64,000 nt of DNA from Bradyrhizobium rifense (GTDB lineage Bacteria > Pseudomonadota > Alphaproteobacteria > Rhizobiales > Xanthobacteraceae): the NCBI RefSeq assembly GCF_008123425.1, contig NZ_VSSS01000061.1, forward strand, positions 1 through 64,000, read 5' to 3'. Each line of letters opens with the position of its first letter. Positions within the stretch are counted from its first letter, which is position 1. This document shows, one piece after another, positions 8,101-16,396 of the stretch. The notes beneath the pieces were generated by a model. It was not told the DNA's origin, searched no databases, and saw only the letters and a list, made by a program, of their open reading frames with translations. Made by a program: the position numbers and the translations under genes.

Positions 8101-8895
8101 ATGCGCGAATTGTTCGAAGAAGCTGCCGGCCAGCCCCCGCGGGATCCGCGGGAATCGTCGCGCGCGTCCGCACGCACGCCGCTGCGCAAGCGCTTCTACA
8201 AGGAGGTGGGCGTTGCTGAGGCCGAGGGCGGCTTCGCCATCACGCTCGACGGCAAGCCGATCCGGACGCCCTCCGCCCGCCAGGTGGTTATCCCCGCGCG
8301 GGCGTTGGCGGATGCCGTGGCCGCGGAATGGGCAGCCCAAGGCGAGGCGCTCGATCCCGTGACCATGCCGCTGACGCGGATCGCCAACAGCGTGGTCGAG
8401 GGCGTGGTCGACCGCGTCGAACTCGTCACGGATGACCTCGCAAAATACCTTGAGACCGACCTGCTGTTCTATCGCGCCGGCCACCCCGAAGGGCTGGTCG
8501 CCCGCGAGGCCGCGCAGTGGGACCCTGTGCTGTTCTGGGCGGCGGAGGCGCTAGGGGCGCATTTCATCCTCTCTGAAGGCGTCATGCATGTGAAGCAACC
8601 TGACGAGGCGCTGCGGGCCGCCCGCGCCGCATTGCCGGGGGATCCCTGGTCGGTCGCCGCCCTCCATATCGTCACGACCCTGACCGGCTCGGCGCTGCTG
8701 GCGCTGGCGCTGGCCCATGGCGCGCGGGACGCCGGCCAGGTCTGGGCCGCCGCCCATGTCGACGAGGACTGGAACATCGACCAGTGGGGCGTGGACGAGG
8801 AGGCGGCCGCCCGCCGGGCCACCCGGCTGCGGGATTTCAACGCCGCTGTGGCGGTCTTGGCGGCCGTGAACCTGCTCGCGGCCAAAGGTCCTTAA
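8101..8895 (+). CDS. ATP12 family F1-ATPase assembly chaperone
   Basis: A 264-residue homologue of ATP12 (ATPAF2), which binds the F1 alpha subunit during ATP synthase assembly; alphaproteobacteria share this factor with mitochondria. The conserved N-terminal segment RKRFYKEVGV and FAITLDGKPIRTPS, then AVAAEWAAQGE and PLTRIANSVVE are diagnostic. The internal ATG at 8101 starts a protein of typical length; the open frame upstream runs through the tandem repeats and is not likely to be translated. Cytoplasmic. No atp genes are nearby, which is normal. Confidence 0.93.
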   Translation: MRELFEEAAGQPPRDPRESSRASARTPLRKRFYKEVGVAEAEGGFAITLDGKPIRTPSARQVVIPARALADAVAAEWAAQGEALDPVTMPLTRIANSVVEGVVDRVELVTDDLAKYLETDLLFYRAGHPEGLVAREAAQWDPVLFWAAEALGAHFILSEGVMHVKQPDEALRAARAALPGDPWSVAALHIVTTLTGSALLALALAHGARDAGQVWAAAHVDEDWNIDQWGVDEEAAARRATRLRDFNAAVAVLAAVNLLAAKGP

Positions 8896-8949
8896 CGAGA
8901 GGTTTACGACGGGGCCCTAGGGTGGGATTCGTGCTCCCTGGGCCCTGAG

Positions 8950-10575
8950 ATGCCGACGCCGATAAGCTCGATCGTTCCCGTCAGTGCCGCCAGCTCTGTT
9001 GCTGATGCGGCGACGTCCGATCTTGTGCTGCAGGCCGGCAGCGTGGTCGATGCCAAAGTCGTCAGCGTGCTCGCCGACAACCTGGTGCGGATCGCGATCG
9101 CCAATCTGTCGATGGATGTGATGTCCGAGGTGGCGCTGACCCCTGGGCAAAACCTTCATCTCGCGGTGTCGCAGAACGACGGCACGATTCGTCTCGCCGT
9201 GGTCAACGGGGCAGGCGAGGCGAGCGCAGATCAGGTCACCCTGACGCCGACGGCGGCCTCGCTGGTCGACAGCCCGCCGCTTGCGCCATCCGCGACCGCA
9301 GGCCGCAATCCCCTGACGCCGACCGAGCAGGTCGCCGTCACCGCAGCCTCGGCCGAGGCCGTGACGAAACAGGCCAGCCAGGCGCCGCTGTTCGCCAATC
9401 TGGCGTCCGTCGTGACCAGCAGCGATCTGCCGGCCGGCCTGAAGCAGGCCGTGCTGGATGTGCTGGCGCAACAGACGCCGCTCAACACCGCGCTTGATGG
9501 CGGCGATATCGAATCCGCCTTCCAGAAGTCCGGCCTGTTCCTCGAGGCTTCCCTTGCCGCAGGCACGACGCCGCCGTCGGGGGCGGTGCCCGACCTGAAG
9601 GCAGTGCTGCTGGTGCTGCGCCAGACGCTGGCCGCGACATCAGGAACGATCGAGACTGCCGCGCCACCGACACAGGCCGTTGCGGTTGCGACCAACGCCG
9701 TCGCCTCGGGGCAGGCCGCAAGCTCGCCGCCTCAAGTTGCAGGCGAGGCTGTGCAAGCGACGCCGCCTGACGCAGAGGTGGCCCAATCGGCGCAAATGCA
9801 GCGCAACGCCAATGTCGTGGCCACTGTGCTTGCCGACATGGTCGATCGGCCGCAGGCAGCGTTGCCGCGGACGATCTCCGCAGGCCTTGCCGCGAGCCTG
9901 CTGCAAGAGGTTACGCAAAATCTGCCGCGCCTCACCGGGAATGTGCCGGGCGCCACCAAGGCCGTGCCTGACAGCCATCTCTTCGAAGCGGCCGCGCGGA
10001 TGACGACGCCACCGCCGTTTCGCGGTGCGTTGCCGGCGCCGCAAGCGGTTGCCTCACCATCGCTCACGCCAAACACGCCGCTCGCCGCGACCGTGCATCG
10101 TCTGCTCGACGACACCGATGCCGCGATCGCGCGGCAGACGCTGCTGCAGGTCGCTTCGCTGCCCGACCGCCTCGATGCCAGCGGCCATCGCATCGATCCG
10201 AGCGTGCCGCAGTGGAATTTCGAGATTCCGTTTGCGACGGCGCAAGGCACCGCGATGGCGCAGTTCGAGATCTCGCGCGACGGCGGCAACGAGCAGGCCG
10301 ATCCCGCCAAGCGCGCCTGGCGCGCGCGCTTCACGCTCAATGTCGAGCCGAGCGGACCCGTGCACGCGCTGATCACGCTCAACGGCGACAAGACTTTCGT
10401 GCGGATGTGGGCCGAACGGCCGGCGACGGCGCAGCAGCTCCGCGCCGGGATCGGTGAGCTCAATCAGGCGCTGACCAAAGCCGAGCTCAAGCCCGGCGAT
10501 ATCGTCGTGCGCGACGGTACCCCGCCGCAAGCAGCGCCCGCGCGCGCCGGGCATTTTCTGGATCGCGCCACATGA
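8950..10575 (+). CDS. fliK: FliK-like hook-length control protein
   Basis: A 541-residue protein with the low-complexity Ala/Thr/Pro/Gln-rich body expected of a FliK-type molecular ruler and a C-terminal Flg_hook domain (about residues 415-525). That domain begins WNFEIPFATAQGTAMAQFEI, contains RARFTLNVEPSGPVHALITL and ends with a helix rich in Gln and Leu. FliK measures the hook and signals FlhB to switch export specificity. No Sec signal peptide is present, as expected for a type III export substrate. Its stop overlaps the next gene, an isolated FlhB C-terminal domain. No other flagellar gene is in the window, so this is either a displaced fliK or a paralogue for a second flagellum. Confidence 0.75.
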   Translation: MPTPISSIVPVSAASSVADAATSDLVLQAGSVVDAKVVSVLADNLVRIAIANLSMDVMSEVALTPGQNLHLAVSQNDGTIRLAVVNGAGEASADQVTLTPTAASLVDSPPLAPSATAGRNPLTPTEQVAVTAASAEAVTKQASQAPLFANLASVVTSSDLPAGLKQAVLDVLAQQTPLNTALDGGDIESAFQKSGLFLEASLAAGTTPPSGAVPDLKAVLLVLRQTLAATSGTIETAAPPTQAVAVATNAVASGQAASSPPQVAGEAVQATPPDAEVAQSAQMQRNANVVATVLADMVDRPQAALPRTISAGLAASLLQEVTQNLPRLTGNVPGATKAVPDSHLFEAAARMTTPPPFRGALPAPQAVASPSLTPNTPLAATVHRLLDDTDAAIARQTLLQVASLPDRLDASGHRIDPSVPQWNFEIPFATAQGTAMAQFEISRDGGNEQADPAKRAWRARFTLNVEPSGPVHALITLNGDKTFVRMWAERPATAQQLRAGIGELNQALTKAELKPGDIVVRDGTPPQAAPARAGHFLDRAT

Positions 10576-10835
10576 GCGATCCATCCAAGCTCGCCATTGC
10601 GCTGCATTATGAGAAGGGCACCAATGCGCCCGTCGTCGTCGCCAAGGGCAAGGGCACGATCGGTGCCAAGATCGTCGAGATCGCCAAGGCCAACGACATC
10701 CCGATCGAAGAGAACGAGATTTTGGCCGGCGCGCTCTCCAAGGTCGAGCTCGGCGAGGAGATTCCGCCTGATCTCTACAAGGCGGTGGCTGAGGTGCTGG
10801 TGTTCGTGCTGCGGCTGTCGGGCCGGGCGCGCTAG
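10572..10835 (+). CDS. Isolated FlhB/YscU C-terminal (export switch) domain protein
   Basis: An 87-residue protein matching only the cytoplasmic C-terminal domain of FlhB/EscU/YscU: ALHYEKGTNAPVVVAKGKG, then IAKANDIPIEENEILAGAL and GEEIPPDLYKAVAEVLVFV. Full FlhB is about 350 residues with four membrane helices and an autocleaving NPTH; here the membrane part is absent and the protein begins just after where NPTH would be, so it mimics the post-cleavage CC fragment. ATGA overlap with the FliK-like gene implies the two are made together and probably interact. Similar small FlhB-like proteins (FhlX-type) are known in other bacteria. Confidence 0.88.
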   Translation: MSDPSKLAIALHYEKGTNAPVVVAKGKGTIGAKIVEIAKANDIPIEENEILAGALSKVELGEEIPPDLYKAVAEVLVFVLRLSGRAR

Positions 10836-10872
10836 CGCATGAAGCTGGCGCGTGAGCGCGTCTCTCTCCACG

Positions 10873-10951
10873 CGTCATTGCGAGCGCAGCGAAGCAATCC
10901 AGAGTCCCTCCGTGGAAAGATTCTGGATTGCTTCGCTGCGCCCGCAATGAC
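10873..10951. repeat. Dispersed palindromic repeat, family 1 (complete)
   Basis: A long inverted repeat with arms CGTCATTGCGAGCGCAGCGA and its complement flanking a short variable loop. Other copies in the window are at 30775-30856 and 56492-56571, with a half copy at 21684-21715. It lies between convergent genes and could also act as a transcription terminator. Confidence 0.9.
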
Positions 10952-10960
10952 GGAGAGCAC

Positions 10961-11953
10961 CTATCCCAGCTTGAACAGCGCCTGCAAAAACTCCACCACT
11001 GCTTTCCGCGACTCCGCGGCGGTAGCGGGATTGCCGCCGACATGCGGGTTAAGCTCGACGCAAGTGTCCTTGTAGGTGAAGGGCGCGTTCATATCGCCGT
11101 TCATCAGCACGCCGCCGTCGCCTTCCTTGATATGGCAGTTGCGCACGGTCTGGGCATTGGCCGAGACCGTGACCGTGTTGACGCCGAGCAGGCCGCTGTC
11201 AAAGCCGTGGGCGCTGTCGGGATATTCGGTCAGCACCACATCGCGCCCGGCGGCCTTGAGCCGCTCGACGAAGGCCTTGCAGCTCTTGACGGGATTATAA
11301 TCGTCCGGCGTGCCGTGGAAGATGCGGATCGGGCGCGCTGCGACCTCGGTGTCGGTCTGGTACGTCGTCGAGCAATCCGGATAGAACGGAATGTAGGCCG
11401 CGAACTGCACGCCGGACTTGTTCCAGAGCTTGTTGAAGCGGCCGAGGCTCGCATACAGAGCCGCCTGTCCGCCGCGTGAAAAACCCATCAGCACGATGCG
11501 GTCAGGATCGACGCGGGGATGCTTCACCAGAATGTCCAGCGAGCGGTAGATGTCGATGATCAGATTGAGCCGGCCAAGCAGGGCCTGGTTCGGCCCCGTC
11601 ACCGTCAGCCCGCGGCCGGTAAAACCGTCGATCACGAAGGTCGAGATGCCCATGGCGTTGAATTCGTGCACCCAGGCGTCCGTGGTGGCGCCGACGCCGC
11701 TCGATCCATGCATCAGCACCACGACCGGCATCTTGCCGGTACCCTGCGCCACGCGGAATTCGCCGGCGACCGTGACCGGCTTGCCGGCCGCGGCATCGCC
11801 GCTGAGGAATTGCTGGTCGGAGAGGGTGAGGGACGGGATCGGGAAGATTTCTGTTCGGGCCGGGGCGTCCTTGGGCAGCGATTGAGCGCTGGCGAGCCCG
11901 GTGGAAATGCAGAGCGCAATGAGCGTCGCAGCGACGCGGAATGCCGTCGGCAT
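10961..11953 (-). CDS. Secreted dienelactone hydrolase-family alpha/beta hydrolase
   Basis: A 330-residue exported alpha/beta hydrolase. The ATG at 11953 is preceded by GGGAGGATCCG and gives a signal peptide ending CISTGLASAQ. The hydrolase core shows VVLMHGSSGVG (oxyanion strand), the nucleophile elbow GFSRGG with its Ser, and the His in PDSAHGFDS. The acid is probably the Asp in HGTPDDYNPV. Dienelactone hydrolases open cyclic ester intermediates of aromatic breakdown, but in this secreted branch the natural substrate is unknown. It is monocistronic. Confidence 0.85.
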   Translation of the reverse strand: MPTAFRVAATLIALCISTGLASAQSLPKDAPARTEIFPIPSLTLSDQQFLSGDAAAGKPVTVAGEFRVAQGTGKMPVVVLMHGSSGVGATTDAWVHEFNAMGISTFVIDGFTGRGLTVTGPNQALLGRLNLIIDIYRSLDILVKHPRVDPDRIVLMGFSRGGQAALYASLGRFNKLWNKSGVQFAAYIPFYPDCSTTYQTDTEVAARPIRIFHGTPDDYNPVKSCKAFVERLKAAGRDVVLTEYPDSAHGFDSGLLGVNTVTVSANAQTVRNCHIKEGDGGVLMNGDMNAPFTYKDTCVELNPHVGGNPATAAESRKAVVEFLQALFKLG

Positions 11954-12022
11954 CGGATCCTCCCTTATGATTTTTGGGAAGTAGATCAACCGGAGTGCGC
12001 GCTGTCAATTTGCGCGGCAGCC

Positions 12023-12619
12023 TCAGGCCTTGTCGGCAGGTTTCTTCGCCGTCAGCGCCTGGTCGATGGCGAAGCCGCCGATCTCGCTCATCGCCTGCGA
12101 GATCACGTCGCCCTTCCGCTCAAAACCCCGCGAGAGATGGTCGAACTGGGTGCGCGCCAGCCGCAGCACCTCGATCGGCACGGCGACGGCGGTCTCGTTG
12201 AAACTGTCGACGGAGGTGCGCAGTGTGTCGAGCTCGGTGGTGAGCTTGCCGATGTGGCTTTCCGCATTCTGCATCAGGTCGAGCAGCTTGCCGCGCTCGG
12301 TGTCGAACGCGGCCCGCTCGGCTGCTGCGGCTGCGGTCACTTCTGCAAGCTGTGCCCGCAGCGCAGCGATCTGGCTGGCCATCGCGTCGGAGGCAAGCTC
12401 GGCGGCCTCATGCCGTTGAGCATGGCGCTTGCTCTCTTCCTGCTGCTCGTGAAACAGCCGCTCGGCCGACATCGCCCGCTGCGTCAGCGATTCAATCAGG
12501 CTTGCCGCGCGCAGCAGCGTCTCGCCGTTCCGTCCCGACACCATGCTGGCCATCCGCCGCAGGAAATCGGTGGTCTCGGACGCGCTGTTCGGGGGCAGGG
12601 GAACGACCTTGGCGGACAT
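12023..12619 (-). CDS. Coiled-coil protein of unknown function
   Basis: A 198-residue soluble protein dominated by a predicted coiled coil (about residues 45-150: segments such as ERLFHEQQEESKRHAQRHEA and LTTELDTLRTSVDSFNETA). No enzymatic motif or signal peptide is seen. The ATG at 12619 is chosen because the sequence from MSAKVVPLPP onwards looks like a natural N-terminus; a GTG at 12673 would add 18 residues, and neither has a strong ribosome site. I do not recognise a named family. Confidence 0.65.
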   Translation of the reverse strand: MSAKVVPLPPNSASETTDFLRRMASMVSGRNGETLLRAASLIESLTQRAMSAERLFHEQQEESKRHAQRHEAAELASDAMASQIAALRAQLAEVTAAAAAERAAFDTERGKLLDLMQNAESHIGKLTTELDTLRTSVDSFNETAVAVPIEVLRLARTQFDHLSRGFERKGDVISQAMSEIGGFAIDQALTAKKPADKA

Positions 12620-12781
12620 GAGGTGATGCTTGCAGCCGGACGTGATGACCGCCGCCGTACCGACTGAGCTCACGCAACATTCGGCGCCTGATCGTAAGCT
12701 TGGAGCAAGCCTGAATCGGCAGGCCCGGTCAACCGGCGGGAGCTGACAAAATGGCGGCCATCCCGCCGCCCGTGCGGGAGA

Positions 12782-13186
12782 TCAGGCGTCCTTCTGCCGG
12801 CCGATCCGCCCCAGATGGGTGAAGCCGAATCCTGCCGAATATTTCAGGCCATAGCCCAGCGCCCGGTCGATGCCGATATGGGCGAGCCAGATCAACGCGA
12901 TGGACAAAGTGAGGGGCGAGGCGAGGCCAAAACCGAACGTCAGGAGCGTCACCGGCGCCATGTAGCTGTGGGCGGCATTGTAGATCAGCGCGCCGAATCT
13001 GGCGTCCGACAGGTACGCCAGGAAGCTCAGATCCGGGACCAGGAAGAGCAGCAGATAGACCGTCCAGGAACCATCCCAGGCCGCATAGAGCGCCGTCATC
13101 CCGGCAAACAAAGCGAGCCCCTCGAGCCGCAGCAGAATCCTGACGCCGCCGGTCACGGCGCCGGCGTCAGCAGCTCTCTCGTCCAT
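12782..13186 (-). CDS. DUF4260 family membrane protein
   Basis: A 134-residue inner-membrane protein with about four hydrophobic helices (for example LALFAGMTALYAAW, VYLLLFLVPDLSFLAYL, LTLSIALIWLAHIGIDRALG). The conserved HIGIDRALGYGLKY motif near the C-terminus is typical of DUF4260. The function of this family is not known. It stands alone between a coiled-coil gene and pccB, which is divergent from it. Confidence 0.8.
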   Translation of the reverse strand: MDERAADAGAVTGGVRILLRLEGLALFAGMTALYAAWDGSWTVYLLLFLVPDLSFLAYLSDARFGALIYNAAHSYMAPVTLLTFGFGLASPLTLSIALIWLAHIGIDRALGYGLKYSAGFGFTHLGRIGRQKDA

Positions 13187-13332
13187 CGTCGCCTCCCAGG
13201 CAAAACTTTGTAATTCCTTGCGCTTTCACGCTGCGGCAAGGCAGCCCTGCGGCGCCGAAAGCGGCTTCCCGCTTCGTAAAATGCCGTGTTAGAACCCCGC
13301 ATCTCTTAAGGCTTAAGAACTGGCGGGAGCAA

Positions 13333-14865
13333 ATGAAACATATCCTGGACGCCCTTGAAGACCGTCGTGCCGGTGCGAAGCTCGGCGGCGGCGAGAAGCG
13401 CATCGAGGCGCAGCACGCCCGCGGCAAGCTGACCGCCCGCGAGCGCATCGAGCTCCTGCTCGACAAGGGATCGTTCGAGGAGTTCGACATGTTCGTCGAG
13501 CACCGCTCCACCGAGTTCGGCATGGAGAAGAACAAGATCCCCGGCGACGGCGTCGTCACCGGCTGGGGCACCGTCAACGGCCGCAAGACGTTTGTGTTCG
13601 CCAAGGATTTCACGGTGTTCGGCGGGTCGCTCTCGGAAACCCACGCGCTCAAGATCACGAAACTCCAGGACATGGCGATGAAGGCGCGGGCGCCCATCAT
13701 CGGCCTCTATGACGCGGGCGGCGCGCGCATCCAGGAAGGCGTTGCCGCGCTGGCTGGCTATTCCTACGTGTTCCGCCGCAATGTGCTCGCCTCGGGCGTG
13801 ATCCCGCAGATCTCCGTCATCATGGGCCCCTGCGCCGGCGGCGACGTCTATTCACCGGCGATGACCGACTTCATCTTCATGGTGAAGAACACCAGCTACA
13901 TGTTCGTCACCGGCCCGGACGTGGTGAAGACGGTGACCAACGAGGTCGTCACCGCCGAAGAGCTCGGTGGTGCCTCGGTGCACGCCACGCGCTCCTCGAT
14001 CGCCGATGGCGCCTTCGAGAACGACGTCGAGACGCTTTTGCAGATGCGGCGCCTGATCGACTTCCTGCCGTCCAACAACACCGACGGCGTGCCGGAATGG
14101 CCGAGTTTTGACGACATCGGCCGGCTCGACATGTCCTTGGACACGCTGATCCCGGACAATCCGAACAAGCCCTACGACATGAAGGAATTGATCCTGAAGG
14201 TCGTGGACGAGGGCGACTTCTTCGAGATCGCGGACGCCTTTGCCAAGAACATCGTCACCGGCTTCGGCCGCATCGCGGGCCGCACCGTCGGCTTCGTCGC
14301 CAACCAGCCGATGGTGCTGGCCGGCGTGCTCGACTCTGACGCCTCACGTAAGGCCGCGCGCTTCGTGCGCTTTTGTGACGCCTTCAACATCCCGATCGTC
14401 ACCTTCGTCGACGTGCCGGGCTTCTTACCCGGAACCGCGCAGGAATATGGCGGCCTGATCAAGCACGGCGCGAAGCTCCTGTTCGCTTACTCGCAGTGCA
14501 CCGTGCCGCTGGTCACCATCATCACCCGTAAGGCCTATGGCGGCGCCTTCGACGTCATGGCGTCGAAGGAAATCGGCGCCGACATGAACTACGCCTGGCC
14601 GACCGCCCAGATCGCGGTGATGGGCGCCAAGGGCGCGGTCGAGATCATCTTCCGCTCTGACATCGGCGACCCCGACAAGATCGCCGCCCGCACCAAGGAA
14701 TACGAAGACCGCTTCCTGTCCCCTTTCATCGCCGCCGAGCGCGGCTACATCGACGACGTCATCATGCCGCACTCGACCCGGAAGCGGATCGCAAGGGCAC
14801 TTTCGATGCTGAAAGACAAGAAGGTGGAAACGCCGGCGAAGAAGCACGACAATTTGCCGTTGTAG
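13333..14865 (+). CDS. pccB: Propionyl-CoA carboxylase, beta (carboxyltransferase) subunit
   Basis: A 510-residue carboxyltransferase subunit that moves the carboxyl group from carboxybiotin on PccA to propionyl-CoA, giving methylmalonyl-CoA. The ATG follows GCGGGAGCAA. Typical blocks are GKLTARERIELLLDKGSFEE, YDAGGARIQEGVAALAGYS, IMGPCAGGDVYSPAMTDF and the C-terminal carboxyltransferase half with ITRKAYGGAFDVMASKEIGA. Length is normal. The biotin-carrying alpha subunit is not in this window, so the operon is split or lies downstream at a distance. Acetyl-CoA carboxylase-like activity cannot be excluded, but the sequence matches the PCC branch. Confidence 0.95.
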   Translation: MKHILDALEDRRAGAKLGGGEKRIEAQHARGKLTARERIELLLDKGSFEEFDMFVEHRSTEFGMEKNKIPGDGVVTGWGTVNGRKTFVFAKDFTVFGGSLSETHALKITKLQDMAMKARAPIIGLYDAGGARIQEGVAALAGYSYVFRRNVLASGVIPQISVIMGPCAGGDVYSPAMTDFIFMVKNTSYMFVTGPDVVKTVTNEVVTAEELGGASVHATRSSIADGAFENDVETLLQMRRLIDFLPSNNTDGVPEWPSFDDIGRLDMSLDTLIPDNPNKPYDMKELILKVVDEGDFFEIADAFAKNIVTGFGRIAGRTVGFVANQPMVLAGVLDSDASRKAARFVRFCDAFNIPIVTFVDVPGFLPGTAQEYGGLIKHGAKLLFAYSQCTVPLVTIITRKAYGGAFDVMASKEIGADMNYAWPTAQIAVMGAKGAVEIIFRSDIGDPDKIAARTKEYEDRFLSPFIAAERGYIDDVIMPHSTRKRIARALSMLKDKKVETPAKKHDNLPL

Positions 14866-14871
14866 GGGAGC

Positions 14872-14953
14872 GTAGGGCGGATTAGCGAAGCGTAATCCGC
14901 CGATCTTTTCGACATGCACGCGGCGGATTACGGCTGCGCCTAATCCGCCCTAC
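14872..14953. repeat. Dispersed palindromic repeat, family 2
   Basis: Inverted repeat with arms GTAGGGCGGATTAGCGAAGC and a complementary right arm ending CTAATCCGCCCTAC. It begins seven bases after the pccB stop. A second copy is at 16301-16387. Confidence 0.88.
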
Positions 14954-14960
14954 AATCGGT

Positions 14961-15320
14961 ATGCTCAATCCGATGACCGAAGACGATCCGACCGACGAGA
15001 TTTCCGACATCGAAGATCGGATCGAGCGGCTTGCCGAGATCGCCGAGCGATGCCGGAAATACATCCTGGCATCAAAGATAGCGATCGGCAGCGGCGTGGC
15101 GCTGCTCTTGGTCACCATCCTCGGACTGTTCGGATTTGGTCAGACCGCCGCGCTCGGATCGATCGCGCTGGTGCTGGGCGGCATCGTCTCGCTCGGCTCG
15201 AACATCAGCACCTTGCGGCAGACGGACGATGCGATCGGTGCTGCGGAAGCGCGCCGTTCCGCGTTGATCGGCAGGATCGACCTGCGTGTGGTCGCCGATA
15301 CACCGATGAAACTGATGTGA
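14961..15320 (+). CDS. Small two-helix membrane protein, hypothetical
   Basis: A 119-residue protein with a charged N-terminal helix (ISDIEDRIERLAEIAERCRK) followed by two hydrophobic segments (about residues 38-60 and 64-82: IAIGSGVALLLVTILGLFGF and AALGSIALVLGGIVSLGSN). The C-terminal region is a polar helix. ATG at 14973 is an alternative start removing four residues. The family is unnamed to me; it looks like other small rhizobial membrane proteins. It is not obviously linked to its neighbours. Confidence 0.65.
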   Translation: MLNPMTEDDPTDEISDIEDRIERLAEIAERCRKYILASKIAIGSGVALLLVTILGLFGFGQTAALGSIALVLGGIVSLGSNISTLRQTDDAIGAAEARRSALIGRIDLRVVADTPMKLM

Positions 15321-15329
15321 CGCGCTGCC

Positions 15330-15482
15330 TTACGCGGCAGTCTTGAAAGACAGAACCTGCATTTCCGCGCGACATTGCGCGGCGAAGGCTTGAAGCCGTT
15401 CCGCGGTTTGCTGGTCGAGGATCGCCTTCGCCAGACGCTCGGCACGGGCTACTTGCTCTCTGAGATAGTCAATGCGGGCCAT
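15330..15482 (-). CDS. Small 50-residue helical protein
   Basis: A 50-residue ORF reading MARIDYLREQVARAERLAKA at its N-terminus and ending in LSFKTAA. The ATG is preceded by GGCGGAAGGTGACAC, a plausible ribosome site. The composition is that of an amphipathic helix with regularly spaced Arg, Glu and Leu. I recognise this as a type of small soluble protein recurring in Bradyrhizobium genomes, without known function. It is easily missed because of its size. Confidence 0.7.
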   Translation of the reverse strand: MARIDYLREQVARAERLAKAILDQQTAERLQAFAAQCRAEMQVLSFKTAA

Positions 15483-15575
15483 GTGTCACCTTCCGCCGTG
15501 GTAGTTTGAGGCAAATTGCTTCGTTCCAGTGGCCGTGAGCGTATGGCGAAGCCGCGGTTAATTATATGCGGTGGG

Positions 15576-16217
15576 TCACGCTCCGCGCGCCACATCCGCC
15601 GCCGCGAAATGCGCCATCTGGTCTGCGCGCGCCTTTGCGAATGCCGGACGGCCCGTTGCGCGCGCGACATAGGCGCGGCAGGCAGGGCTGTCGGCGAGCC
15701 CGTCGAAACGTTCGACGACGCGCAGCACGTCCGCCATCAGGATGTCGGCGACGGAGAAGGAGCCTGCCAGCCATTCGCGGTCGGCCAGCACCGTTTCCAT
15801 GCGCTTCAAGCGAAGCTCGATGAAGTTGTCGAAGAATTTCGATCCTGGCTCGCCCATGAACTTCAGCATCGTCCACGGCAGGCTCGCCATCTCCACTGAA
15901 TTGAGCGCGGCGAACACCCATTCCGTCGCCTCGCTGCGGTCGCTCGGATCGGCCGGCAGCAGCGCGTCGCTCAGTCCGCCGAGATGCAGCAGGATTGCGC
16001 CAGTCTCGAAGATCGAGAGATCGCCATCGGTCAACCATGGCGCCTGGCCGAATGGCTGGTGCGCCAGATGCGCAGGTCCGCGGTCGTCGAATGGCGTGCT
16101 GGCGACGCGATAGGACAAGGCAGCCTCTTCGAGCGCCCAGCGCACACGAAGGTCGCGTACATAGCCACGCGGCGGCGGGGGAACCCAGTCGTAGGTGATC
16201 AGGGTGAGGTCGGGCAT
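15576..16217 (-). CDS. Glutathione S-transferase family protein
   Basis: A 213-residue cytosolic GST-fold protein. The start at 16217 (ATG after CGGAGACACCGC) gives MPDLTLITYDW, where a thioredoxin-like N-terminal domain begins; FGQAPWLTDGDLSIFETGAI is the cis-Pro and glutathione-gamma-Glu (ES/ET) motif. The all-helical C-terminal domain contains FSVADILMADVLR, the N-capping box. Substrate and true transferase activity are unknown; many of these act in stress or thiol metabolism. Confidence 0.88.
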   Translation of the reverse strand: MPDLTLITYDWVPPPPRGYVRDLRVRWALEEAALSYRVASTPFDDRGPAHLAHQPFGQAPWLTDGDLSIFETGAILLHLGGLSDALLPADPSDRSEATEWVFAALNSVEMASLPWTMLKFMGEPGSKFFDNFIELRLKRMETVLADREWLAGSFSVADILMADVLRVVERFDGLADSPACRAYVARATGRPAFAKARADQMAHFAAADVARGA

Positions 16218-16300
16218 GCGGTGTCTCCGTGCTGTCTCAAGCATAGGACGGACGGAGGCGGCGCGTTCCGACATGGGGGCGGAGTTTTTTTGCAGGATTC

Positions 16301-16387
16301 GTAGGGTGGATTAGCGAAGCGTAATCCACCAATGTCTGCTTCGCGGACGGAGGCATTTGCGGATTACGCTTCGCTAATCCGCGCTAC
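16301..16387. repeat. Dispersed palindromic repeat, family 2
   Basis: Second copy of the family at 14872-14953, with arms GTAGGGTGGATTAGCGAAGC and GCTTCGCTAATCCGCGCTAC. It sits between the 3' end of the large hydrolase (minus, stop at 16397) and the start of the GST gene (minus), so it could end the hydrolase transcript. Confidence 0.88.
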
Positions 16388-16396
16388 GGACCTGTG

